DNA of 34,511 nucleotides from Aquificaceae bacterium (GTDB taxonomy: Bacteria > Aquificota > Aquificia > Aquificales > Aquificaceae): NCBI GenBank assembly GCA_025056375.1, contig JANWWH010000010.1, positions 1 to 34,511 on the forward strand. The letters are read 5' to 3'. Position 1 is the first letter of the stretch. Each line of letters starts with the position of its first letter. Shown here one piece after another: positions 1-6,716 of this stretch. Below the pieces are notes generated by a model, which did not search any database, had not been told where the DNA came from, and saw only the letters and a program-made list of their open reading frames with translations. A program made the translations under genes and the position numbers.

Positions 1-835
1 TAAAGTGTGCCAGCAGAACAAGAAGGATAATAAAGATAAGGGCATAATACCACTTGGGCACTATGCCTGCGAGCATTATGTGGCTTCTTTCAGGCAAAGT
101 GGCAACATACCAGCCAAAGAACATGCTTCCGAAGACCAAACCCGCTATGCCCCAGTAGGACATGGTTTTGACTATGTCCTTATAGACCTTCTCGGACACC
201 TCTTTCTTCATCAAGCTTGCTAAGACAATACCTATGGTGCCCCCTATGGCAAACATGTAGGCACTTCTCATAAGAAGGTGGGGGAAGTAGTTTTTGTTGT
301 AGAAGGCGTCAAGGATGTTTCCGGTGGTGAACCACTTTTCGTGACCCGGAGAGAGCATAAAGGAGAGTATGCCCACGATTATGTACATGGTTGCCCACGA
401 GCCTATGGCAAAGGTCCAGGCAAGCCTTAGCCAGCTCTTCTGGTCTATTCTACCAAGGGTGTAGTAGAGGATGTAAACCAGCGTCACTTCAGCCACGAAC
501 CATATCCACTCAGCAGCCCATACCCAGACGAAGTTGTGAATGAGGGCGGATATGCCTCTGGGGTTCGCAACAGTGGCGGAGAACCATATGCCGGGACCTG
601 TTATAGAGCCAGAAACGTAAGAAAAGACCAGGAGTGCCAGGAGGTATTTCTTGATGTAGTCGTATATCTGGGGTATGTTCTCCCTGTAGGCTTTGGTGGC
701 AAGGTATGCCAGCAGTATGGAAGCACCCACCGAGGTATGAGAGGCAAGCACATGGATGGAAGCTATGACCGCTATGACGGTGGCACTGCCTATGGTAGGC
801 ACATACCACATGGGATAAAAGCCCACCAGTTCCAT
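1..835 (-). CDS. CydA-like bd-type oxidase superfamily subunit I (partial, C-terminus outside window)
   Basis: Open reading frame of 278 codons that starts at ATG 835 and runs off the left edge without a stop. It encodes a polytopic membrane protein. Hydrophobic segment 1 carries H28 and H33, matching the heme-ligand His of CydA helix I. A later helix has the E-x6-E pattern AAEWIWFVAE, which recalls the paired glutamates of CydA, and FPHLLMR resembles the second heme-ligand His region. Sequence similarity to E. coli CydA is otherwise low, so it probably belongs to one of the divergent bd-superfamily branches whose electron donor may not be quinol. The quinol loop lies outside the window. The start is supported by AAGGAGGTG five bases upstream and a consensus promoter at 875-902. 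Expected role: terminal oxygen reduction, or an electron-transfer reaction, in the cytoplasmic membrane. The fold assignment is fairly sure; the substrate is not. Confidence 0.72.
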   Translation of the reverse strand, partial: MELVGFYPMWYVPTIGSATVIAVIASIHVLASHTSVGASILLAYLATKAYRENIPQIYDYIKKYLLALLVFSYVSGSITGPGIWFSATVANPRGISALIHNFVWVWAAEWIWFVAEVTLVYILYYTLGRIDQKSWLRLAWTFAIGSWATMYIIVGILSFMLSPGHEKWFTTGNILDAFYNKNYFPHLLMRSAYMFAIGGTIGIVLASLMKKEVSEKVYKDIVKTMSYWGIAGLVFGSMFFGWYVATLPERSHIMLAGIVPKWYYALIFIILLVLLAHF

Positions 836-874
836 CTTTTCACCTCCTTTTAGTTTTAACTTTAACTTCACTTT

Positions 875-902
875 AATATAACATGATTTTAATCAATGTC
901 AA
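875..902 (-). promoter_or_regulatory. sigma-70 type promoter of the CydA-like gene
   Basis: On the minus strand, TTGACA (897-902), a 16-base spacer and TATATT (875-880) form a near-consensus promoter. Transcription would begin near 868, giving a leader of about 33 bases that contains the AAGGAGGTG ribosome site. Confidence 0.75.
883..896. promoter_or_regulatory. FNR/CRP-family-like operator in the promoter spacer
   Basis: The minus strand reads TTGATTAAAATCAT, matching 9 of 10 defined bases of the FNR consensus TTGAT-N4-ATCAA. It fills most of the spacer between the -35 and -10 boxes, a position where a bound regulator would block RNA polymerase. The regulator itself is not in the window. 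Confidence 0.5.
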
Positions 903-954
903 GGTGTTTGGAATGATTTACCAGTCGGGGGCTGTTGACCTAATCGGAGCTTAA

Positions 955-1218
955 CTAAAGGAGATGTTCCTTGTAATAATCTACCACCACCCTCCTTATC
1001 CTTTCCATCAAGGTCTTATCCTCCACCTCCACTACCGCTCTTTTCCTCTCTGGATTGAACTCGGGCATAGCTATGAAGTAACCACCGTGTTTGCTCTCAA
1101 AGAGCCTTATACCTCTTATCACTATCAGGTCTTCTATCCTTACATCCGCATATCCAAGAAGGCGGGGTCTTCTTGTAGAAACCTCAAAGGGATAGAAGTT
1201 CAGGAGCTCTACCTTCAT
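955..1218 (-). CDS. spoVG: SpoVG family protein
   Basis: An 87-residue protein with the SpoVG layout: an N-terminal beta segment, a central I-R-G-I-R-L-F stretch, then G-Y-F-I-A-M-P and a C-terminal helix ending YYKEH. SpoVG proteins are small, site-specific DNA/RNA-binding regulators, best known from Bacillus and Staphylococcus but present in many non-sporulating bacteria. The start ATG overlaps the def stop by four bases (ATGA), so the two genes are translationally coupled in a def-spoVG operon. A role in sporulation is not implied. The family call is firm; the target in this organism is unknown. Confidence 0.85.
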   Translation of the reverse strand: MKVELLNFYPFEVSTRRPRLLGYADVRIEDLIVIRGIRLFESKHGGYFIAMPEFNPERKRAVVEVEDKTLMERIRRVVVDYYKEHLL

Positions 1219-1724
1219 ACTTTCTGTTTTTGCAGTTTTGAATACTTCTCTAAAGCAAGCCTCCTCCTCAGACCGTTCACCCTGTCTATAAAGGTTATAC
1301 CCATAAGGTGGTCCATCTCGTGCTGGAAGACTATGGCAGGAAAGCCCTCCAGGTTATATTCTCTCTCCTCACCCTCCAGATTAAGAGCCTTAACCTTTAA
1401 CTTACTGTGTCTTTCCACTTCCAAGGTTAGACCGGGAAAGGACAAACAACCTTCTTTGTAACTTATTACACCCTCCGCAGATACAACCTCTGGGTTTATA
1501 AGAACCAGCCTTGTGGGTGGGCTGTCCTTCTTTGGCGTTGTGTCTATGACCATCACTCTTAGGCTAATGCCTATCTGATTTGCGGCGAGCCCAACCCCCT
1601 CTGCATGGTGCATAGTTTCAAACATGTCCCTTACGAGCTTTCTTATCTCCTCGTCTATTACATCCACCTTCTGTGTTGGCGTCTTCAGCACTGGGTTTGG
1701 AAACCTGACTATCTCTCTAACCAT
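1215..1724 (-). CDS. def: peptide deformylase
   Basis: Removes the formyl group from the N-terminal methionine of new proteins in the cytoplasm. The 169-residue length is typical. All three family motifs are present: GVGLAANQIG (43-52), EGCLS (91-95, metal-ligand C93) and HEMDH (135-139, metal-ligand histidines and catalytic Glu). It is the first gene of a two-gene unit with spoVG. No Shine-Dalgarno sequence precedes ATG 1724, and a TATAAA box sits 11 bases upstream, so the message probably has almost no leader. It is divergent from the sigma-54 operon that starts at 1909. Confidence 0.96.
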   Translation of the reverse strand: MVREIVRFPNPVLKTPTQKVDVIDEEIRKLVRDMFETMHHAEGVGLAANQIGISLRVMVIDTTPKKDSPPTRLVLINPEVVSAEGVISYKEGCLSFPGLTLEVERHSKLKVKALNLEGEEREYNLEGFPAIVFQHEMDHLMGITFIDRVNGLRRRLALEKYSKLQKQKV

Positions 1725-1735
1725 AGTGTTAAAAG

Positions 1736-1741
1736 TTTATA
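1736..1741 (-). promoter_or_regulatory. -10 box of def
   Basis: TATAAA on the minus strand, 11 bases before the def ATG. There is no purine-rich ribosome site in between. Confidence 0.45.
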
Positions 1742-1773
1742 CCTTTGCCCCATTAACGCAAGCAAAAAACCGA

Positions 1774-1801
1774 GTTGCAACAAAGTTGCAACACGCAACA
1801 C
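1774..1801. promoter_or_regulatory. probable activator-binding repeats (UAS) of the sigma-54 promoter
   Basis: Two identical perfect palindromes GTTGCAAC occur at 1774-1781 and 1785-1792, 11 bases apart (one helical turn), followed by a half-site GCAACAC at 1795-1801. They lie about 80-107 bases upstream of the predicted sigma-54 start. That is the usual distance for binding sites of AAA+ activators such as the one encoded at 3355. Confidence 0.6.
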
Positions 1802-1826
1802 CCACCTTAAGGACAGATAGCTTAAA

Positions 1827-1849
1827 AACCTTGTAATGTTAACAAGGTT
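1827..1849. repeat. inverted repeat between UAS and -24 box
   Basis: AACCTTGT (1827-1834) and ACAAGGTT (1842-1849) form a perfect 8-base inverted repeat around AATGTTA. It lies just upstream of the -24 element and has no T-tract, so a protein-binding site is more likely than a terminator. Confidence 0.5.
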
Positions 1850-1853
1850 AAAG

Positions 1854-1871
1854 TTGGCATGTTTGTTGCAT
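1854..1871 (+). promoter_or_regulatory. sigma-54 (-24/-12) promoter of the DUF2173 operon
   Basis: The sequence TTGGCATGTTTGTTGCAT matches the RpoN consensus TGGCAY-N5-TTGCW. GG (1856-1857) and GC (1868-1869) are separated by exactly 10 bases. Transcription would start near 1881, leaving a short leader with AAGGAGGTG at 1894-1902. Confidence 0.8.
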
Positions 1872-1908
1872 GTAATGACTATGAAAACCTTTTAAGGAGG
1901 TGATAGCT

Positions 1909-2250
1909 ATGGCAACAGTTAGCAAGCTCAAGGAGCTCATGTCTCTACCTGGAGCAGTTGCCGCAGGCGAGTTCACAGACGACGGCAGGCTTCTTGCCTA
2001 CTACGGCAACATTGACGAGAAGTCTGCGGAGATAGCGGCTATGATGTGCGCCGCTAACAAGCTAATGGGTAACATGCAGGCAAAAGGATGGAGCGCCTAC
2101 ACTGGTCAGGGTGGTTTCTATCCGGTCTACGGCTTTGCAGTAGCTGGCGGAAAGTATGCCGCCTGCATAATGGGTAATGTGGGTGTGTTTGTAGAGCTCG
2201 ATAAGGCGGACTTTGACAAAACCTTTGAAACTCTATCCAAGTACATCTAA
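1909..2250 (+). CDS. DUF2173 (roadblock/LC7-like) protein, first paralogue
   Basis: A 113-residue soluble protein of the DUF2173 family, a roadblock/LC7-like fold of unknown molecular function. Visible hallmarks are GEFTDDGRL near the N-terminus, the central MMCAANKLM helix with a conserved Cys, and the near C-terminal MGNVGVFVE strand. The next gene is a clear tandem paralogue. ATG 1909 is chosen over an in-frame GTG at 1900 because AAGGAGGTG (1894-1902) ends six bases before the ATG and covers the GTG. It is first in the sigma-54 operon and should be strongly induced when the downstream activator responds. Function cannot be named; roadblock folds are often regulatory dimers. Confidence 0.82.
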   Translation: MATVSKLKELMSLPGAVAAGEFTDDGRLLAYYGNIDEKSAEIAAMMCAANKLMGNMQAKGWSAYTGQGGFYPVYGFAVAGGKYAACIMGNVGVFVELDKADFDKTFETLSKYI

Positions 2251-2265
2251 AAGGAGGTGTTAATC

Positions 2266-2601
2266 ATGGCAAACCTTGACAAACTTATGAATGTTAAGGG
2301 AGTATGGGCTGCGGGTGAGTTCACTGACGATGGGAAGCTGGTTGCCTACAAAGGTAACCTGTCCGAAGAGCATGCGGCCATGGCTGCAGAGATGTGCGCC
2401 GCTAACAATGCCATGGCAAAAATGCAGTGCGACGGATACACCGCTTTCTCCGGTCAGGAGTGGACACCCCTGCGCGGTTGGGCTCTTACGGGTCCTAAAT
2501 ACTCTGTTTGTGTCATGGGTAATGTGGGTGTCTTTGTGGACAACGATGAGGTCTCCTTTAACGAAGTCTTTAAGGCTCTCATGGAGGAGGCAGGGAAGTA
2601 A
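2266..2601 (+). CDS. DUF2173 (roadblock/LC7-like) protein, second paralogue
   Basis: A 111-residue paralogue of the preceding protein. It shares GEFTDDGKL, the MCAANNAM helix with its Cys and the MGNVGVFVD strand, so the pair arose by tandem duplication and may form a heterodimer. Only 15 bases separate it from the first copy, and AAGGAGGTG (2251-2259) precedes ATG 2266. Again an in-frame GTG (2257) lies inside the ribosome site and is unlikely to be the start. A strong intrinsic terminator follows the stop codon, so these two proteins should be made in excess over the genes further downstream. Confidence 0.82.
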   Translation: MANLDKLMNVKGVWAAGEFTDDGKLVAYKGNLSEEHAAMAAEMCAANNAMAKMQCDGYTAFSGQEWTPLRGWALTGPKYSVCVMGNVGVFVDNDEVSFNEVFKALMEEAGK

Positions 2602-2608
2602 GGCAACC

Positions 2609-2636
2609 GGGGAAGGTCCTGAGCCTTCCCCTTTTT
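2609..2636 (+). terminator. intrinsic terminator after the DUF2173 pair
   Basis: A perfect 8-bp stem, GGGGAAGG / CCTTCCCC, closes a 7-base loop and is followed by five T residues. It ends only 16 bases before the next start codon, so it probably works as a partial terminator inside the operon. Confidence 0.85.
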
Positions 2637-2652
2637 CCTTGGGAGGTTAAAC

Positions 2653-2946
2653 ATGTGGAAGGTTTTTGTATTGATAGGTCTTCTTCTCTACACCTCCTAT
2701 GCAAGCGAACAGCTGGCAAGGCAGAAGGGTTGTATAGCCTGCCACGAAGTAAACACTAAGAAGGTAGGACCTTCCTATAAAGACATAGCTAAGAAATACG
2801 CAGATAGAGCTGATGCGGTGGACTACCTTGCGGAGAAAACGCTTAAGGGTAGCATGGGCGTATGGGGAAATGTGCCTATGCCACCCCAGAAGATACCCGA
2901 GGCAGAGGCAAAGGAGATAGCAAAGTGGATAATGTCACTGAAGTAA
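2653..2946 (+). CDS. cytochrome c-552 (small soluble class I c-type cytochrome)
   Basis: Periplasmic electron carrier with one covalent heme. Residues 1-17 form a signal peptide, with likely cleavage after A17. The mature 80 residues carry the heme site C27-I-A-C30-H31 and the axial Met M76 in VPMPP (mature Met 59). The mature sequence aligns without gaps to my memory of Hydrogenobacter thermophilus cytochrome c-552, including the SEQLA-type N-terminus, DAVDYLA and GVWG. GGGAGG precedes the ATG. It is the third gene from the sigma-54 promoter, but a terminator sits just upstream, so expression would come from read-through or a promoter I cannot see. Likely partners are terminal oxidases or sulfur/hydrogen oxidation enzymes. 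Confidence 0.95.
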   Translation: MWKVFVLIGLLLYTSYASEQLARQKGCIACHEVNTKKVGPSYKDIAKKYADRADAVDYLAEKTLKGSMGVWGNVPMPPQKIPEAEAKEIAKWIMSLK

Positions 2947-2959
2947 GGGGGTTTTGGAG

Positions 2960-3346
2960 ATGAATAAATTTTTATCTGAAGAATGGATAAAGGCTTACAT
3001 GGAAGAATGGAACAAAAACGAGAAATTGAGGTCAGACCTTAAGGACTTTTCCGCAACTATAAAGTATTACATAGAGGGTAAGGAAAAAGGGGCGGTGGAG
3101 CTGATAGTGGAAAAAGGTGTGGCAAAATCCGCAGGTAGTGCGGACTCAAAAAAGCACGATTTTGAGCTTTGGGCAAGCTTAGAAAACTGGAAAAAACTGG
3201 CAACGGGTGAGATGGGACCTCGTGCGGCCATGCTCACCAAAAGGCTCAAGTTCAAGGGTTCAATGATAACCGCCATGAAATACATGTCTGCCTTTGAGGA
3301 GAGCCTGAGGATGATGTCAAAGGTTCCCACAAGCTGGGACTTATAA
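2960..3346 (+). CDS. SCP2 sterol-binding domain-like protein
   Basis: A 128-residue soluble protein that resembles single-domain SCP2 lipid-binding proteins. It has a long N-terminal helix, then alternating beta strands with a FELWASLENWKKLATGE turn and a helix with LKFKGSM, matching the W..L..G...P..A...GK.K..G pattern of SCP2 domains. Such proteins bind a hydrophobic ligand; the ligand here is unknown. ATG 2960 is preferred over TTG 2954, because AAGGGGG (2945-2951) is then at a normal distance. It lies 13 bases after cytochrome c-552. Its TAA stop is part of the TATAAT box of the next gene. Confidence 0.7.
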   Translation: MNKFLSEEWIKAYMEEWNKNEKLRSDLKDFSATIKYYIEGKEKGAVELIVEKGVAKSAGSADSKKHDFELWASLENWKKLATGEMGPRAAMLTKRLKFKGSMITAMKYMSAFEESLRMMSKVPTSWDL

Positions 3347-3347
3347 T
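3342..3347 (+). promoter_or_regulatory. -10 box of the sigma-54 activator gene, overlapping a stop codon
   Basis: TATAAT lies seven bases before ATG 3355 and contains the TAA stop (3344-3346) of the SCP2 gene. No Shine-Dalgarno sequence precedes the ATG, so the transcript would be leaderless. Confidence 0.6.
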
Positions 3348-3354
3348 TTCCTCT

Positions 3355-4920
3355 ATGGATTTCTCCTACCTTGACGCACTTTTTGAAGGGGTGCTTCTTA
3401 TAGACGAAAAACTTCGCGTGGTTTACGCCAACCCCTCCGCAAAAAGGCTACTTCAAAAATATGACCTTGAGGGTAAAGAGTGCAGGGGACTTTTCTCCAT
3501 ATGCAACAACTGCCCCTTTGGGTATGTAAGGGAGGAAGGTGAGGGAGTTCAGGTTTACGATGTAGAAACCCCAAACACAAAGCATGTCTGCTGGAGCATG
3601 TCACCCCTTTACGAAGGGGGTAAATTTCTGGGCGTGCTTGAGGTTTTCAAGGATGTTAGCAATGTGGTGCACTGCATCCTTGAGGCGGAACGTCAGAGAA
3701 CCTATAAGGAGACTATTCTCAACTCCATAGTGGAAGCCATACTGGTGCTTGACCCGGAGGGTAGGGTTCTGGAACACAACCACATAGCAAAAAAGATGCT
3801 CTGCAGAGAGGAAGAAGGCGAGCTAACGGGCAGAGGCATAAGAGAGTTGATAAACCTCTCTCTGGAAGAGCTCCCCCCAGAAGGAGAAAGGGCGGACATT
3901 TACGTAGAAACGCCTTGTGGAAAGCAGAAAGCGTCTCTTCTCGTATCACCTATGGCTTCCGGCTTTGGCTATGTGGTCTCTCTCTATGTAGTCAACCAGA
4001 TATCCCTCTGCGAGCTAGGTGAGGAAGAGACTATAGTTACGAAGAGCCCGGAGTTTAAAAAGTTGCTTGATACCGTAAAGGTGGTAGCGGAGTATGATGT
4101 AAACATACTCCTTGAGGGAGAAACTGGCACTGGCAAAAGCCTGCTTGCCAAATACATCCACTACCTCTCACCCAGAAGAAACGGACCTTTTGTGAAGGTG
4201 AACTGTGCCGCCATACCTGAAACACTATTAGAGGCAGAGCTCTTTGGGTATGTAAAGGGTGCTTTCACAGGGGCGGTTAAGGACAAGCCGGGAAAGGTGG
4301 AGCTTGCGGAGGGTGGCACCCTGTTTCTTGACGAGATAGGCGACATGCCCCTGCACCTTCAGGCAAAAATACTCCATTTAGTGCAGGAAAAGGAGTTCGA
4401 GAGGCTTGGAGACATCAGAACGAGAAGGGCAGACCTTCGCATAATAGCCTCTACCAACAGAAACCTTAAGGAGTTTATGAAACAGGGGCAGTTCAGGGAA
4501 GACCTGTATTACCGTATAGGTGTGGTGAGACTTCATCTACCACCTTTAAGAGAGAGGAGAGAAGACATACCCTCTCTTGTAAACCATTTTTTGGAAAAAT
4601 ACTCAAGAAAATACGCCAAAAAGATAAGGGGCGTCTCTTCTGAAGCTATGAAGCTTCTGCTATCCCATTCCTTTCCGGGTAATGTGCGCGAGCTGGAAAA
4701 CATCGTAGAGCGAGCGGTGATTACCTGTATGGGAAGCCTCATAAAGCCTGAGGACATTCAGATAGAGCCAGAAAAGGAAAGGTTATATCAAGAAGATGAA
4801 AAGAGGAGGATAATGAAGGTGCTCGAGGAGGCAGGGGGTAACAGAAGTCTTGCGGCAAAGATGTTGGGAATGCATAGGACCACCCTCTGGAGGAAACTCA
4901 GAGAGCTGGGTATAGGTTAA
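3355..4920 (+). CDS. PAS-domain sigma-54-dependent transcriptional activator
   Basis: A 521-residue enhancer-binding protein. Residues 1-105 form a PAS domain with cysteines C43, C50 and C53 (C-x6-C-x2-C-P), and residues 115-215 form a second PAS-like domain. Residues about 228-460 are the AAA+ core, with Walker A GETGTGKS (255-262), GAFTGA (302-307, sigma-54 contact) and Walker B FLDEIGD (324-330). A Fis-type helix-turn-helix occupies about 495-519. There is no receiver domain, so it senses a signal directly, perhaps through the cysteine-containing PAS. It lies immediately downstream of a sigma-54 operon with a plausible binding repeat, its obvious target, yet it has its own leaderless sigma-70-type promoter. 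Confidence 0.93.
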   Translation: MDFSYLDALFEGVLLIDEKLRVVYANPSAKRLLQKYDLEGKECRGLFSICNNCPFGYVREEGEGVQVYDVETPNTKHVCWSMSPLYEGGKFLGVLEVFKDVSNVVHCILEAERQRTYKETILNSIVEAILVLDPEGRVLEHNHIAKKMLCREEEGELTGRGIRELINLSLEELPPEGERADIYVETPCGKQKASLLVSPMASGFGYVVSLYVVNQISLCELGEEETIVTKSPEFKKLLDTVKVVAEYDVNILLEGETGTGKSLLAKYIHYLSPRRNGPFVKVNCAAIPETLLEAELFGYVKGAFTGAVKDKPGKVELAEGGTLFLDEIGDMPLHLQAKILHLVQEKEFERLGDIRTRRADLRIIASTNRNLKEFMKQGQFREDLYYRIGVVRLHLPPLRERREDIPSLVNHFLEKYSRKYAKKIRGVSSEAMKLLLSHSFPGNVRELENIVERAVITCMGSLIKPEDIQIEPEKERLYQEDEKRRIMKVLEEAGGNRSLAAKMLGMHRTTLWRKLRELGIG

Positions 4921-4923
4921 AAT
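4918..4923 (+). promoter_or_regulatory. -10 box of the 4930 gene, overlapping a stop codon
   Basis: TAAAAT begins with the TAA stop of the activator gene and lies six bases before ATG 4930, with no ribosome site between. Confidence 0.5.
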
Positions 4924-4929
4924 ATACCC

Positions 4930-5214
4930 ATGAGGTTAATCGCCAGAAGTGTGAGCATAGAGGTGGTTGGTGATATACACAGATGTCACGAGGGTGAGGA
5001 TGCAAAGTTTTACTGTCTTCCTGTAAAGATACACTTTGACAACGGCGAGGTTAAGGAATACATGCTGAAAGCTCACGGTGAACCAAAGACCCTAAAGGAC
5101 TTTCTTGACAACAAGAAGGGTCTAAGAGATAGAATGGAAAAGTCTTTTGGTCTTTCTGAAGAGGGTAAAGTTCTATACGCTGGATACATGAGGGAAGAGC
5201 TCCCTGACCGCTAA
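4930..5214 (+). CDS. hypothetical protein, 94 aa
   Basis: I do not recognise this family. It is a small soluble protein with alternating beta and charged segments and an HRCHEGEDAKFYC stretch (two Cys, two His) near residues 17-29 that could bind a metal or be redox active. The start is placed at ATG 4930, six bases after a TAAAAT box. The last 42 bases overlap the convergent ribF gene, and both reading frames are open there. Codon usage looks like that of its neighbours, so I regard it as real. Confidence 0.65.
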   Translation: MRLIARSVSIEVVGDIHRCHEGEDAKFYCLPVKIHFDNGEVKEYMLKAHGEPKTLKDFLDNKKGLRDRMEKSFGLSEEGKVLYAGYMREELPDR

Positions 5215-6132
5215 CACATCTTCCTTTATCTGCCTTGCCAGCTCCTCAGGGCTGGAGAACCTCCTCTCCTCCCTCATAAACTTGAGGAACTCCACCCTTA
5301 TGCGCTCGCCCCTGAGGTCTCCCTTGAAGTCAATTATATGCACTTCAAGAACTTTATCTCTTCCTCCAAAAGTGGGTCTCCTGCCGTAGTTGGCAACGCC
5401 TGGAAGCTTTCCTTCTACCCTTACCGCATACACGCCTTCCTTAAGACAAAGGTTTTCTGTGTTTTCAAGGTTCGCAGTGGGAAAACCAAGAGAGAGACCC
5501 CTTCGGGCACCACCCACTACCCTTCTCTCTATCCAGTAGTTTCTGCCAAGATAGAGGGCGGCCTCTTCAAGCCGCCCTAGATGAAGGAGCCTTCTTATAA
5601 AGGTGCTGCTGACCACATGCCCCCCTACCCTGAAGGGCTGGGTTTCCTCTACCTCAAAATCAAGCTCCTTACCCATCTCCCTTGCCAGCTCTATCTCCCC
5701 TTCTCTTCTGTAGCCAAACCTCCAGTCATGACCTACTACCAAATGCCTGCACTGAAGCCTTTCGTATAGGACTTCCCTTATAAACTCCTCCGCACCCATC
5801 CGGGCAAACCTTCTGCCAAACTTTATAAATACCACCCCTTGGATGCCCTCTTCCAGTATAAGGGTAGCCCTTTCCTGAAGGCTTGTAAGTTCGCAAGGTG
5901 ACTGGGCAGGGCTGAGGACCATGAGGGGATGGGGATAGAAGGAAAGCACCAGGCTTTTTAGCCCCCTTTTCTCTCCTATCTCTTTTACCTTTCTTAGGAG
6001 GTGTCTGTGACCCAGATGCACGCCGTCAAAGTTGCCCACCGTTATGACGGTAGGGCTTTCCTCTCTTTCCAGACAACTCAGACCTTTCGGACACCCGCTA
6101 TAGCTTGTCTTTAAAAAGGCTACTTTTTCCAT
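5173..6132 (-). CDS. ribF: bifunctional riboflavin kinase / FAD synthetase
   Basis: Makes FMN from riboflavin and FAD from FMN in the cytoplasm. The N-terminal nucleotidyltransferase domain has GNFDGVHLGH (33-42), FYPHP (65-69) and SSTFIR (175-180). The C-terminal flavokinase domain has GFPTAN (216-221), VANYGRRPTF and the EVHIIDFKGDLRGE motif. The length, 319 residues, is normal. It is last in the four-gene operon 9157-5173 and overlaps the NYN gene by 13 bases, so its translation is coupled. Its 3' end overlaps the convergent 4930 gene. Confidence 0.96.
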   Translation of the reverse strand: MEKVAFLKTSYSGCPKGLSCLEREESPTVITVGNFDGVHLGHRHLLRKVKEIGEKRGLKSLVLSFYPHPLMVLSPAQSPCELTSLQERATLILEEGIQGVVFIKFGRRFARMGAEEFIREVLYERLQCRHLVVGHDWRFGYRREGEIELAREMGKELDFEVEETQPFRVGGHVVSSTFIRRLLHLGRLEEAALYLGRNYWIERRVVGGARRGLSLGFPTANLENTENLCLKEGVYAVRVEGKLPGVANYGRRPTFGGRDKVLEVHIIDFKGDLRGERIRVEFLKFMREERRFSSPEELARQIKEDVLAVRELFPHVSSV

Positions 6133-6716
6133 ATTTTCTTTATCCTTTCCCAGAAACTCACCTCCTGGCTGACTTCCACCCTTTCCTCTATGGTAAACCT
6201 GTCCATGTAGTCGTCCAACAGGAGAAAGCGGTCACAAACCTTACGCAAATGGTAAGAGCTTGTCCTCTTAAAAGTAGCGTTTTCTACCCTCTTGCCTATC
6301 CTTTGAACTTCCTCCACCGTGTAGGAGAAGTCGCTGTCACCGCTCACGAGCACCGCAGTGTCAAAGACGTTCATGTAAGCCATGCTGAGCATATCCGTGG
6401 CGAGCATAATGTCCACTTCCTTCTCTATGTATTCGCCCGAAGGGAGCCTCCGAAGCCTTGCCAGTTTTACCTTTATACCCTGAAGGGCAAGCTCCTCCAG
6501 AAACCTTCGCTGTCTGAGGTAGCTCTCCCACTCGGGGCTGTTTTTCTTCAGGTCCTTCTCCTGAGGCACCGCACCGTAAAAGTAAGCCCTTATGAGTTTT
6601 CTGTCTTCTCTCAAAAAGTCAAGCAGCTTTTGGTAGTCTATCCTTAGGTTCATATACCTTATGGCATGAAAGAGGTTGGAACCGTCTATGAGTATAACTA
6701 CCCTCTCATAGTTCAT
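6120..6716 (-). CDS. NYN (PIN-like) domain nuclease
   Basis: A 198-residue protein of the NYN/LabA/DUF88 family of PIN-fold, metal-dependent RNases. The acidic pocket is complete: D11 and N14 in IDGSNLF, D102 and D108 in EVDIMLATDM, and D127 and D129 in SGDSDF. A basic C-terminal tail (KKIWKK) could contact RNA. Its ATG overlaps the stop of the upstream baeRF gene by four bases (ATGA), so both are probably made together. A cytoplasmic RNA-cleaving role next to a ribosome-release-factor-like protein suggests RNA or ribosome quality control. The target is unknown. Confidence 0.85.
   Translation of the reverse strand: MNYERVVILIDGSNLFHAIRYMNLRIDYQKLLDFLREDRKLIRAYFYGAVPQEKDLKKNSPEWESYLRQRRFLEELALQGIKVKLARLRRLPSGEYIEKEVDIMLATDMLSMAYMNVFDTAVLVSGDSDFSYTVEEVQRIGKRVENATFKRTSSYHLRKVCDRFLLLDDYMDRFTIEERVEVSQEVSFWERIKKIWKK

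Noticed and set aside
964-1461. Long plus-strand frame opposite spoVG and def
   Set aside because: Both minus-strand genes have clear family motifs; this is the complementary-strand shadow.
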